Shown: positions 33,170 to 41,565 of the stretch, one piece after another
Layout of the letters: the number at the start of each line of letters is the position of its first letter
Numbering within the stretch: position 1 is the first letter of the stretch
DNA from: Streptomyces durmitorensis
Lineage (GTDB): Bacteria; Actinomycetota; Actinomycetes; Streptomycetales; Streptomycetaceae
Assembly: GCF_023498005.1 (NCBI RefSeq)
Contig: NZ_CP097289.1
Location: 4,960,001 to 5,024,000, forward strand
Direction of reading: 5' to 3'
DNA length: 64,000 nucleotides
Notes under the pieces: model-generated
The model's input: the letters and a program-made list of their open reading frames with translations, nothing else
The model's database searches: none
What the model was told of the DNA's origin: nothing
Made by a program: the position numbers and the translations under genes

Positions 33170-34549
33170 ATGGACGGCACCACCCTCGACGACATGAGGG
33201 CCGCGCTCCGCGGCCCGGTCATCGGCCCGCAGGACCCCGAGTACGACCGGGCCCGCACGATGTACAACGCGATGATCGACAGGCGCCCCGCCGCCCTCGT
33301 GCGGTGCTCCGACGCCGCGGACGTCATGGCCGCCGTCGACTTCGTCCGCGACCGGGACCTGGAACTCGCCGTCCGGGGCGGCGGCCACAGCGGTGCCGGG
33401 CTCTGCGAGGTCGACGACGGCGTCACCATCGACCTGTCGCCCATGCGCTGGGCACGCGTCGACCCGGTGGCGAGGACGGCCCGGGTAGGCGGCGGCAGCC
33501 AGCTCGGCGACCTCGACCACGCGGCCCACGCCTTCGGCCTCGCCACCCCCGCCGGAATCATGTCGACGACGGGCGTCGGGGGCCTCACCCTCGGCGGCGG
33601 CCACGGCCACCTCACCCGCAAGTACGGCCTGACGATCGACAACCTCGTCGCCGCTGACGTCGTCCTCGCCGACGGCAGCTTCGTCACCGCGAGCGAGTCC
33701 CAGCACCCGGACCTGTTCTGGGCCCTGCGCGGCGGCGGCGGGAACTTCGGCATCGTGACGTCGTTCCGCTTCCGGCTGCACCCGGTGGGCGACGTGGTCG
33801 TCGGACTCACCGTGTGGCCGGTGGACATGACCCGCGACGTGCTGCGCTGGTACCGCGACTTCCTGCCGCAGGCACCCGACGACCTGAACGGCTTCTTCGC
33901 CGCACTCACCGTCCCGCCGGGCCCGCCGTTCCCGGAGGAGATACACGGCCAGAAGATGTGCGGTGTCGTGTGGTGCTGGACGGGCGACCCGGACGACGCC
34001 GAGAAGGCCCTGGCCGCGGTGAACGAACCGGGCCCGCCCGCCTTCCACTTCACCGCGCCGATGCCCTACCCCGCGCTGCAGACCATGTTCGACGAGCTGA
34101 TCCCCACCGGACTCCAGTGGTACTGGCGCGGCGACTTCTTCGACCGGATCACCGACGACGCGATCGACGTGCACGCCAAGTACGCCGAGAACCTCCCCAC
34201 CGACCTGTCGACGATGCACCTCTACCCGGTCGACGGAGCGGCCGCCCGTGTCGACCAGGAGGACACCGCGTGGGGCTACCGTGACGCGGTCTGGTCAGGA
34301 GTCATCGGCGGCATCGACCCGGACCCGGCCAATGCGGGGACGATCAGGCAGTGGTGCGTCGACTACTGGGAAGAGCTGCACCCGCACTCCATGGGCGGCG
34401 CGTACGTCAACTTCATAGGCGAGGGCGAGAGCCAGAGCCGCGTGAAGGCCACCTACCGCGACCACTACGCCCGGCTCACCCGCATCAAGAACGCCTACGA
34501 CCCGGAGAACCTCTTCCACGCCAACCAGAACATCGCGCCGGCTTCGTGA
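33170..34549 (+). CDS. FAD-binding oxidoreductase (BBE/PCMH family)
   Basis: 459 residues, ATG with AAGGAG at 7 nt. The N-terminal FAD-binding PCMH domain carries RGGGHSGAGL; His73 is the likely covalent 8-alpha-histidyl FAD site. The position that is Cys in bicovalent berberine-bridge enzymes reads AGIMSTTGVGG, so a single covalent link is expected. LGGGHGHLTRKYGLTIDNLV follows. The C-terminal BBE motif (NAYDPENLFHANQNI) closes the active site. There is no signal peptide. Substrate could be an alcohol, sugar or alkaloid-like compound. Confidence 0.92.
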   Translation: MDGTTLDDMRAALRGPVIGPQDPEYDRARTMYNAMIDRRPAALVRCSDAADVMAAVDFVRDRDLELAVRGGGHSGAGLCEVDDGVTIDLSPMRWARVDPVARTARVGGGSQLGDLDHAAHAFGLATPAGIMSTTGVGGLTLGGGHGHLTRKYGLTIDNLVAADVVLADGSFVTASESQHPDLFWALRGGGGNFGIVTSFRFRLHPVGDVVVGLTVWPVDMTRDVLRWYRDFLPQAPDDLNGFFAALTVPPGPPFPEEIHGQKMCGVVWCWTGDPDDAEKALAAVNEPGPPAFHFTAPMPYPALQTMFDELIPTGLQWYWRGDFFDRITDDAIDVHAKYAENLPTDLSTMHLYPVDGAAARVDQEDTAWGYRDAVWSGVIGGIDPDPANAGTIRQWCVDYWEELHPHSMGGAYVNFIGEGESQSRVKATYRDHYARLTRIKNAYDPENLFHANQNIAPAS

Positions 34550-34584
34550 GCTCGTGCGGGGAAAAACGGGGCGGAGAACGTCGA

Positions 34585-34612
34585 AGGGCCCCACCGCGAA
34601 CGGTGGGGCCCT
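34585..34612. terminator. Bidirectional terminator (FAD oxidoreductase / tRNA-Ser)
   Basis: 12-bp stem AGGGCCCCACCG / CGGTGGGGCCCT with loop CGAA between the convergent FAD gene and tRNA-Ser(GGA). Confidence 0.85.
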
Positions 34613-34640
34613 GCAACGTTAGTGCCCGGTGAGGCACTGG

Positions 34641-34725
34641 CGGAGGATACGAGATTCGAACTCGTGAGGGGTTGCCCCCAACACGCTTTCCAAGCGTGCG
34701 CCCTAGGCCACTAGGCGAATCCTCC
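34641..34725 (-). tRNA. tRNA-Ser (anticodon GGA)
   Basis: 85 nt. Acceptor GGAGGAT/ATCCTCC with discriminator G, anticodon loop CTTGGAAAG, long variable arm (TTGGGGGCAACCCC) and T-arm ACGAGTTCGAATCTCGT. No encoded CCA. Reads UCC/UCU codons. Confidence 0.97.
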
Positions 34726-34857
34726 GCCGCAAACAATACAAGACGTTGAGGAGTGCTCGCGAACACGATCCGCCTCCGGTCCCAAGATCGCTTCCGAGAT
34801 CGTCCCGGGGCGGGTGCCGGGGCCGGACCGACGTGGCTTCCGGCCCAGGGGATCCGC

Positions 34858-34863
34858 TAGGGT
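34858..34863 (+). promoter_or_regulatory. -10 element of the SRP RNA promoter
   Basis: TAGGGT lies 6 nt before the first paired base region of the RNA, placing the start near 34870. Confidence 0.55.
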
Positions 34864-34869
34864 GGGCGT

Positions 34870-34958
34870 CAGCCCCTCACGTGGCGCTATCTGACTGAAC
34901 TCCCCCAGGGCCGGAAGGCAGCAAGGGTAGGTTGGCTCTGGCGGGTGCGTGGGGGGCG
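34870..34958 (+). ncRNA. ffs: Signal recognition particle RNA (small bacterial SRP / 4.5S)
   Basis: Closing stem GCCCCTCACGT (34872-34882) pairs with GCGTGGGGGGC (34947-34957). The apical domain IV sequence GGGCCGGAAGGCAGCAAGGG is the conserved Ffh-binding element with its asymmetric and symmetric loops. The position directly upstream of dnaX is the usual one in Streptomyces. It forms SRP with Ffh for co-translational membrane targeting. Confidence 0.95.
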
Positions 34959-34993
34959 CTTTGCGTTCGCGGTATGTGTTGTCAGTGGGCGCC

Positions 34994-34999
34994 TATAAC
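34994..34999 (+). promoter_or_regulatory. -10-like element before dnaX
   Basis: TATAAC ends 9 nt before the GTG start of dnaX, which lacks a ribosome site; a leaderless dnaX transcript is suggested. Confidence 0.4.
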
Positions 35000-35008
35000 C
35001 TCGTATGC

Positions 35009-37237
35009 GTGTCGTCTCTCGCGTTGTACCGCCGCTATCGCCCGGAGTCGTTCGCCGAGGTCATCGGGCAGGAGCATGTAACCGACCCGTTGCAGCAGGC
35101 GCTGCGCAACAACCGGGTCAACCACGCCTACCTGTTCAGTGGTCCGCGCGGCTGCGGCAAGACGACCAGCGCGCGCATCCTGGCCCGCTGCCTCAACTGT
35201 GAGCAAGGTCCCACTCCGACACCCTGCGGCGAGTGCCAGTCCTGCCGGGACCTGGCGAGGAACGGCCCGGGTTCGATCGACGTCATCGAGATCGACGCCG
35301 CTTCGCACGGCGGTGTGGACGACGCCCGTGACCTGCGCGAGAAGGCCTTCTTCGGCCCGGCGAGCAGCCGGTACAAGATCTACATCATCGACGAGGCCCA
35401 CATGGTCACGCCGGCGGGGTTCAACGCCCTGCTGAAGGTGGTGGAGGAGCCGCCGGAGCACCTCAAGTTCATCTTCGCGACGACGGAGCCCGAGAAGGTC
35501 ATCGGGACGATCCGCTCGCGCACGCACCACTATCCGTTCCGCCTCGTGCCGCCCGGGACGCTCAGGGAGTATCTGGCGGACGTGTGCGGCCGTGAGCAGA
35601 TGGCCGTCGAGGAGGGCGTGTTCCCGCTGGTCGTGCGGGCCGGTGCCGGTTCCGTGCGTGACTCGATGTCCGTCATGGACCAGCTCCTCGCGTCCGCGGC
35701 GACGGACGGTGTGACGTATGCCATGGCGACGTCCCTTCTCGGTTACACGGACGGGACGCTGCTCGACGCCGTGGTGGAGGCCTTCGCTTCCGGGGACGGG
35801 GGCGCCGCCTTCGAGATCGTCGACAGCATCATCGAGGGCGGCAACGACCCGCGGCGCTTCGTCGCCGACCTTCTGGAGCGGCTGCGGGACCTGGTGATCC
35901 TCGCGGCGGTTCCGGACGCGGCGGAGAAGGGGCTCATCGACGCCCCGTCGGACGTCGTGGAGCGGATGCAGGCGCAGGCGGGTGTCTTCGGCGGTGCCGA
36001 GCTCAGCCGCGCGGCCGACATCGTGAACGAAGGCCTGACGGAGATGCGGGGGGCGACCTCGCCCCGGCTGCAGCTCGAGCTGATCTGCGCGCGCGTGCTG
36101 CTTCCGGCCGCGTACGACGACGAGCGCTCGCTCATGGCCCGGCTCGACCGGCTCGAGCGGGGCGGCAACTTCATGGCGGGCGGTCAGGGCGGTCAGGGCG
36201 GCGGTCCTGGTCCCGCGATGGCGTACGTTCCTGGGCCCGACGCCCATGCGGGAGGGCAGCCGCAGGGGGGCGCGGGGCCGCAGGTCGCTTCGGGTCCGCC
36301 GGGTCCGCCGGTTCCGCCGGGGGGCGGGGCTGCGGCGGCGCGGGCGGCTGTGCGGGGCGGGGGGGCGGCGCCTGAGCCCGAGGCTCCTGCTGCTGCTCCT
36401 GCTCAGGCTGCGCCGCCGCCGGTGCAGGCGGCTCCTGCTACCGCTCCCGCTCCCGCGGCTCCGGCTGCCGCGCCGGCCGGTGAGCGCCGCCCCGGTGGGT
36501 GGCCCACGGCTTCGGCGCCGGGGAGCGGACCTGCGCAGGAGGCTCCTCGCCCGGGGGGCTGGCCCACGGCCGCGTCCGCGGGTGGCGGTGCTCCGGCGGC
36601 CCCGCAGCAGCCCGCGCCGGCTGCCCCTGCTCCGACGCCTGCTCCGGCTGCGGCTCCGGCTGCGCCTCAGGCCCAGGCTCCGGTGGGCGGGCCCGACCCG
36701 CGCACCCTGTGGCCGAACATCCTCGACGCGGTGAAGGGCCGCCGCCGCTTCACCTGGATCCTGCTGAGCCAGAACGCCCAGGTGGCGGGCTTCGACGGGA
36801 CGACACTGCAGATCGGCTTCGTCAACGCGGGCGCGCGGGACAACTTCGCCAGCAGCGGCAGCGAGGATGTGCTGCGGCAGGCGCTGTCCGAGCAGTTCGG
36901 GGTGCAGTGGAAGGTCGAGGCGATCGTCGACCCCTCGGGGGGCTCTGCGCCGCCGCCCGCGGCGGGCAACTTCGGAGGCAGCGCGCCGCCGCCGGCCCGC
37001 CCGGCTCCGCAGCAGCAGTCGCCGCAGCCTCCGCCGCCCGCCGCCGGCCGGGCGCAGGCGCAGGCGCCGACTCCCGCACCGGCCCCGGAGCGGCACGTCC
37101 CGGACCACGTGTCCGCGGAGGACGACATTCCGGCGGACGACGACCCCGACCTGGTCGAGTCGGCACTGTCCGGCCACGACCTGATCGTCCGTGAACTGGG
37201 CGCCACGATCGTCGAGGAATACAACAACGAACCCTGA
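35009..37237 (+). CDS. dnaX: DNA polymerase III subunit gamma/tau
   Basis: 742 residues from GTG 35009 (SSLALYRRYRPESFAEVIGQ follows, the standard family start). Clamp-loader ATPase: Walker A FSGPRGCGKTTSARILARCL, a four-Cys zinc module (CLNCEQGPTPTPCGECQSC), Walker B/DExx IIDEAHMVTPAGFNALLK and sensor TEPEKVIGTIRSRTHHYPFR. A long Pro/Ala/Gly linker (about 395-565) precedes the tau-like C-terminal domain (DPRTLWPNILDAVKGRRRFT), itself followed by another Pro-rich stretch and an acidic end. No slippery sequence for a gamma-producing frameshift was noticed. Essential replication gene. Confidence 0.96.
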   Translation: MSSLALYRRYRPESFAEVIGQEHVTDPLQQALRNNRVNHAYLFSGPRGCGKTTSARILARCLNCEQGPTPTPCGECQSCRDLARNGPGSIDVIEIDAASHGGVDDARDLREKAFFGPASSRYKIYIIDEAHMVTPAGFNALLKVVEEPPEHLKFIFATTEPEKVIGTIRSRTHHYPFRLVPPGTLREYLADVCGREQMAVEEGVFPLVVRAGAGSVRDSMSVMDQLLASAATDGVTYAMATSLLGYTDGTLLDAVVEAFASGDGGAAFEIVDSIIEGGNDPRRFVADLLERLRDLVILAAVPDAAEKGLIDAPSDVVERMQAQAGVFGGAELSRAADIVNEGLTEMRGATSPRLQLELICARVLLPAAYDDERSLMARLDRLERGGNFMAGGQGGQGGGPGPAMAYVPGPDAHAGGQPQGGAGPQVASGPPGPPVPPGGGAAAARAAVRGGGAAPEPEAPAAAPAQAAPPPVQAAPATAPAPAAPAAAPAGERRPGGWPTASAPGSGPAQEAPRPGGWPTAASAGGGAPAAPQQPAPAAPAPTPAPAAAPAAPQAQAPVGGPDPRTLWPNILDAVKGRRRFTWILLSQNAQVAGFDGTTLQIGFVNAGARDNFASSGSEDVLRQALSEQFGVQWKVEAIVDPSGGSAPPPAAGNFGGSAPPPARPAPQQQSPQPPPPAAGRAQAQAPTPAPAPERHVPDHVSAEDDIPADDDPDLVESALSGHDLIVRELGATIVEEYNNEP

Positions 37238-37345
37238 TCCACTGCGTGGCTGACCCGGGGCGGTGCTGCCCCGCTCGCCGGACCGGGGGCCCGGCCAGGC
37301 CTAGCCCTGTCGGTGCCTTCGCCTGCGGCCCGGGGCCCGGACAAG

Positions 37346-37525
37346 CCCGCCGCTTCGCGCCGGATCTCTCCCGCCCACCCACCCGTTACCCCGCAGCGCG
37401 GTTCGGGTGCGGGAGTGCCGCTGCCCTATCCCGCCGCTTCGCGCCGGATGCTCCCCGCCCACCCACCCGTTCACCCCGGGGCAATCGGGTGGGTGGGCGG
37501 GAAAGATCCGCCGCGGAGCGGCGGG
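37346..37525. repeat. Three copies (two direct, one inverted) of a 40-bp element
   Basis: Direct copies at 37346-37387 and 37430-37471 share CCCGCCGCTTCGCGCCGGAT, then CCCGCCCACCCACCCGTT. An inverted copy at 37486-37525 (CGGGTGGGTGGGCGGGAAAG, ATCCGCCGCGGAGCGGCGGG) can pair with either, giving alternative large hairpins. The inner CCCGCCCACCCACCC core resembles the repeat at 23396-23499. Confidence 0.88.
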
Positions 37526-37854
37526 CCAGTCCGAAGACGGCCCGCAGGCGAAGGCACGGCACTCCCGGCGAAGGACAGCGAAGGGAGCGCCGGGTCGGGT
37601 GAGGGGCGCCCCGGACGCCGGACCCGCGGGCGAAGGCACGGCGCCCCCAGCCAGGGAGAGCCAATCGAGCGCCGGGCAGCGGGACCGCCCGCGCGGTGCC
37701 CGAAGCCAGGGCGAGCAAGGGCAAGTCAGGGGCCGCCCCCCGCGGCCCCGCAGCCGTGGAGAGCCGCAGAAGCCCTCCCCAGCCTGGAGGAACGTACAAC
37801 CGCCGGAGGCTTCCCCGCTGGGGCTCCCGTACGAACGCACCGGCCCGCGCCAGC

Positions 37855-37860
37855 TAGGCT
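37855..37860 (+). promoter_or_regulatory. -10 element of a leaderless purD promoter
   Basis: TAGGCT followed by 7 nt (GACGCCC) and the GTG start; no ribosome site. Confidence 0.5.
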
Positions 37861-37867
37861 GACGCCC

Positions 37868-39121
37868 GTGAAGGTCCTCGTCATCGGCAGTGGTGCCCGC
37901 GAACACGCCCTGTGCCGCTCTCTGTCCCTCGACCCCGACGTCTCCGCCCTGTACTGCGCCCCCGGCAACGCCGGCATCGCGGACGTGGCCGAGCTGCACC
38001 CGGTCGACGCCCTCGACGGCAGCGCGGTGTCCGCCCTCGCCACCCGGCTCGGCGCCGATCTGGTGATCGTGGGCCCGGAGGCGCCGCTCGTCGCCGGAGT
38101 CGCCGACGCCGTACGCGACGCCGGTATCCCCTGCTTCGGGCCCTCCGAGGAGGCCGCCCAGCTGGAGGGCTCCAAGGCCTTCGCCAAGGACGTGATGGCG
38201 GGCGCCCAGGTCCCCACCGCGCGGTCCTACGTCTGCACGACCCCCGAAGAGATCGATGAGGCGCTCGACGCCTTCGGTGCGCCCTACGTCGTCAAGGACG
38301 ACGGGCTCGCCGCCGGGAAGGGCGTCGTCGTGACGGACGACATCGACGCCGCCCGCACCCACGCCCTCGCCTGCGACCGCGTCGTCATCGAGGAGTTCCT
38401 CGACGGCCCCGAGGTCTCCCTCTTCGCCATCACGGACGGCGTCACCGTCGTACCGCTCCAGCCCGCGCAGGACTTCAAGCGCGCGCTCGACGGCGACGAA
38501 GGCCCGAACACGGGCGGCATGGGCGCGTACTCCCCGCTCCCCTGGGCCGACCCGAAGCTGGTCGACGAGGTCATGCAGAGCGTGCTCCAGCCGACCGTCG
38601 ACGAGCTGCGACGGCGCGGCACCCCGTTCTCGGGGCTGCTCTACGCGGGCCTTGCGATCACCAGCCGCGGCGTACGCGTCATCGAGTTCAACGCCCGCTT
38701 CGGCGACCCCGAGACGCAGGTCGTCCTCGCCCGCCTGAAGACCCCGCTCGCCGGTGTCCTGCTGGCCGCGGCGAACGGCACCCTCGTCGACCTGCCCCCA
38801 CTGCGCTGGAGCGACGACGCCGCGGTGACCGTGGTCATCGCCTCGCACAACTACCCGGAGACCCCGCGCACCGGCGACCCCATCGAAGGACTCGACGATG
38901 TCGCGGCACAGGATGCCCCCGACGCGTACGTCCTGCACGCGGGGACGAAGCGCGACGGCGACGCCGTGGTCAGCGCGGGCGGCCGTGTGCTCTCCGTGAC
39001 GGCGACCGGCACGGATCTGACCGCGGCGCGCGAGCGCGCGTACGCGGCGCTGTCCCGCATCCGCCTCGACGGCTCCCAGCACCGCACGGACATCGCGGCG
39101 AAGGCGGCGTCGGAGGCGTGA
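37868..39121 (+). CDS. purD: Phosphoribosylamine-glycine ligase
   Basis: 417 residues from GTG 37868; [18 protein letters not shown] is the standard start. Second step of IMP synthesis: joins phosphoribosylamine and glycine using ATP. ATP-grasp features are [33 protein letters not shown], the glycine-binding [13 protein letters not shown] and the metal site [14 protein letters not shown]. Monocistronic, with a leaderless-type promoter and a strong terminator. The other pur genes lie within 24 kb but in separate units. Confidence 0.97.
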   Translation: MKVLVIGSGAREHALCRSLSLDPDVSALYCAPGNAGIADVAELHPVDALDGSAVSALATRLGADLVIVGPEAPLVAGVADAVRDAGIPCFGPSEEAAQLEGSKAFAKDVMAGAQVPTARSYVCTTPEEIDEALDAFGAPYVVKDDGLAAGKGVVVTDDIDAARTHALACDRVVIEEFLDGPEVSLFAITDGVTVVPLQPAQDFKRALDGDEGPNTGGMGAYSPLPWADPKLVDEVMQSVLQPTVDELRRRGTPFSGLLYAGLAITSRGVRVIEFNARFGDPETQVVLARLKTPLAGVLLAAANGTLVDLPPLRWSDDAAVTVVIASHNYPETPRTGDPIEGLDDVAAQDAPDAYVLHAGTKRDGDAVVSAGGRVLSVTATGTDLTAARERAYAALSRIRLDGSQHRTDIAAKAASEA

Positions 39122-39189
39122 CACAAGCCCCGTAAAGGTCTCCCTCGCGTCTCCCTCGCATCACCTGCGCGTCACCCGCGAAACGCTCT

Positions 39190-39223
39190 CAGGCCCCGGA
39201 TCCAACACTGGATCCGGGGCCTG
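39190..39223 (+). terminator. Terminator of purD
   Basis: 14-bp perfect stem CAGGCCCCGGATCC / GGATCCGGGGCCTG with loop AACACT. Confidence 0.88.
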
Positions 39224-39493
39224 ATCGTCATCCACCCCGTCATCCACCTTTACCCAAAGCCATTCCATCGAGTGACCGCTGGCCCATCCGGCTGACGATG
39301 CCCGGCGCCCCAACTAGGGTGCGGCGCAAGCGGTTAAGGGTGCCCAGAGCCAAACAGACCACCGGCATTGCGATGTCAGTGGCGGGTGCCACAGTGGGGG
39401 AGTGAGCAAATCCATCGGCGGCTGCCGTCCGCCCGCGGTCCCGGCCCTCGGCCGGGGAGCAGGCGGCACAGGCAGCAGGGGGTGACATCGGTC
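39224..39493. other. Upstream region of the M48-like gene
   Basis: About 270 nt with no gene called. It should hold the promoter of the following gene; I could not identify convincing -35/-10 elements. A frame upstream of the chosen start is open but lacks a start signal. Confidence 0.5.
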
Positions 39494-41392
39494 GTGTCAG
39501 GTACGGGTGTGGAGGTGGGCGTGCAGTCCGCACGTTCCCAGGCGCTCGCCGTGCTGCGCATCCGCAGCAGGGCGCTCGCCGTCGCACTGCTGCCCGCTGC
39601 CGTCGCCGTCGTGCTGATCGCGGGCGGGGCCACGGGCCATGCCACCGGCGGGAGTTGGGACGTCGTGCGCGGCGTCGTGACGGTCGTCGCCGTCCTCGTG
39701 CTGATCGCCGCCGCGGGCATCGCGCTCGTCGTCGCGCGGTCCAGGCCCGCCGTCAGCCCGACCGTCCCGATCGCAGAGGGCTCGGCCCCCGATCTGTATC
39801 GCCTGGTGCGGGACCTCGCCGACCGCCTGGACGTGCCCGCGCCCTCGGCGATAGCGCTCACCCCGGACTGCGACAGCTGGCTGGAGGACCGCACGCACCC
39901 CGCGCACGGCCCGCCCGCGGAGGCCCCCGCGGACGCGGCTGAGCCGGTGGGCAACGGCGTACGTGACAGTCGCCCCGCCCCGCGCCGCCAGGCCCCCGTG
40001 GCTCCGGTGCTCGTCATCGGCTCCCCGTTCCTGTGGTGGATGCGGGTCGGCGAGCTCCGCGCGGTGCTCGCCCCGGTCGTGGCAGGCACGGGCCCCTCGG
40101 CGCACCCCGACATAGCCGCGGCCCGGCGCTTCATCCGCGGTCTCGACGCCGCGGTCGCGGTCACCTCCGCCCCGGGGCGCGGTCCGCTCGTGCGTGCGGT
40201 CCTCGGCGGCGCCGGCTGGGTGGTGCGGCTGCTCCTGCGCAGCTGCCGCGGGCATGCGGGCGAGATGGAGCGCGGGGTCGCGGCGGCCGCCGCCGAGCGC
40301 GCCCAGGCCGTGGACTACGGGGTGCGGATCGTCGCCCAGGAGCAGGTGGGCCTGGCGTATGCCGGGTGGGACCGGCTCCTGACCAAGGTCGCGCTGCCCG
40401 CCTGGCGGATGGGGCGCTGGCCGTCGCGTCTGGACGCGGGCGTCGTCTCCGCCCTCACCGAGCTCTCCCGCAGGGACCGCCTGGCCGAGGGCTTCACGTC
40501 CCGCCTGGGCGAGCGCCCCGCCTGTGACCTCCTGGAGGAGCCGGGTTCGGTGGACGAGGCGGCTTCGCTGCTCGCCGCCCGCCTCTTCCACGGCGGCCCC
40601 GCCGAGCAGGGCCCGGACTGGGCGCCGGTGGCGTGGCAGGAGTATCCGGACGAGGTCGTCGACCGCAAGTGGCGCATGGACGCCGCCCGCCTCCACCGGG
40701 TCCTCGACTCCCTGGGCGTCAGCCACTCCGCCGACCCGACGGCCCCCGACTCCGAGGGGCCGACGCTGGGCCGCGTACTGGACCATCTGACGGCGCAGGA
40801 CAGCGGACCAGCTCTCGCGACCGAGCCCACCGCAGCGCCCCTCATCCCGGGCAGCGCAGAGCCCCTGGACGCCGAATTGCCCTCGTACGGCGAAGAGTCC
40901 GCGTACGGCGAAGAGTCCGCGTACGGCGAAGGGCCCGCGTACGGCGAAGAGTCCTCGTACGGCGAAGAACCCGTCGACCCCGAGGAGTCCACCGACGGCC
41001 CCGGCGGACTCCTCGCCGCGGGCCTCAGTGCGGAGATCGCCCGCGAGGAAGCCGCCGCCCCGCCCCGCCCCGCGCCCACGGGACAGGGCCCGGACGACGC
41101 GCTCTGGGACGACGGCATGCTGCCGCTGTTCCCGCTCCAACCGCCGCGTACGGGACGGGAGTTGCTGGCCGATCACGTCACGGCGCTGGTCTGCTGCGCG
41201 GCCGTGGACACGGCGGACGCGGCCCCCGGTCTCGACTGGCTGGACGGCCCGTCCCTCCTGATCGACGGCGTGCGGGCGGCGGACCTCACACCGCACGTCC
41301 GGAGCCTCGTGGAGGACGGCGACTCCATCCCGCTGCGCGGCTGGCTGGCCCGCCTGGGCGTCCGCCCGGAGAAGCCGGTCCGGCTGGTCTGA
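39494..41392 (+). CDS. M48-like membrane protein lacking the HExxH zinc site
   Basis: 632 residues from GTG 39494 (AGGGGGTG upstream; GTG 39482 is an alternative). Two N-terminal helices (about 20-75) precede a domain reading PVLVIGSPFLWWMRVGELRA, then VLAPVVAGTGPSAHPDIAAA. This aligns with M48 peptidases, in which the second part would be a HELGHH-type motif followed by HPDI. Here the zinc-binding His and catalytic Glu are missing, so it is probably inactive. A third hydrophobic helix (LVRAVLGGAGWVVRLLL) follows. A C-terminal low-complexity region includes five YGEE repeats (about 464-493). Function unknown. Confidence 0.75.
   Translation: MSGTGVEVGVQSARSQALAVLRIRSRALAVALLPAAVAVVLIAGGATGHATGGSWDVVRGVVTVVAVLVLIAAAGIALVVARSRPAVSPTVPIAEGSAPDLYRLVRDLADRLDVPAPSAIALTPDCDSWLEDRTHPAHGPPAEAPADAAEPVGNGVRDSRPAPRRQAPVAPVLVIGSPFLWWMRVGELRAVLAPVVAGTGPSAHPDIAAARRFIRGLDAAVAVTSAPGRGPLVRAVLGGAGWVVRLLLRSCRGHAGEMERGVAAAAAERAQAVDYGVRIVAQEQVGLAYAGWDRLLTKVALPAWRMGRWPSRLDAGVVSALTELSRRDRLAEGFTSRLGERPACDLLEEPGSVDEAASLLAARLFHGGPAEQGPDWAPVAWQEYPDEVVDRKWRMDAARLHRVLDSLGVSHSADPTAPDSEGPTLGRVLDHLTAQDSGPALATEPTAAPLIPGSAEPLDAELPSYGEESAYGEESAYGEGPAYGEESSYGEEPVDPEESTDGPGGLLAAGLSAEIAREEAAAPPRPAPTGQGPDDALWDDGMLPLFPLQPPRTGRELLADHVTALVCCAAVDTADAAPGLDWLDGPSLLIDGVRAADLTPHVRSLVEDGDSIPLRGWLARLGVRPEKPVRLV
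40883..40972 (+). repeat. Five tandem 18-bp coding repeats
   Basis: Five in-frame 18-bp units (consensus GCGTACGGCGAAGAGTCC) encode Ala/Ser-Tyr-Gly-Glu-Glu-Ser repeats in the M48-like protein. Confidence 0.95.
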
Positions 41393-41565
41393 GCCCCCAC
41401 TCTCCGGAACGCTCCCTTCCGTTCTCGTCGATTAGCGACGAACGGTGACGGAGTGCGTGCGTAATGTGATGTGCTGGGATCGACCGCCGGTCCGGACATG
41501 TCAGCGGCACCACACAGGGACAGCGCGCAGAGCAATCTCGGGGGAGCAGCGAGGGAGGGGTACAC

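Larger units (their letters stand above)
37238..37867. other. dnaX-purD intergenic region, repeats only
   Basis: About 630 nt without a gene I can support. It contains two direct and one inverted copy of a 40-bp palindrome-forming element (37346-37525) and then loosely repeated GCGAAGGCACGGC blocks (37549 and 37630). The plus-strand frame that runs into purD through this region has repeat-derived composition and no ribosome site. Confidence 0.75.

Noticed and set aside
36300..36700. Programmed frameshift in dnaX
   Set aside because: No A-rich slippery heptamer; the Pro/Ala linker is simply long.
37301..37867. Plus-strand coding extension upstream of purD
   Set aside because: The open frame continues 5' of purD, but the family start at GTG 37868 is clear and the upstream part is repetitive.
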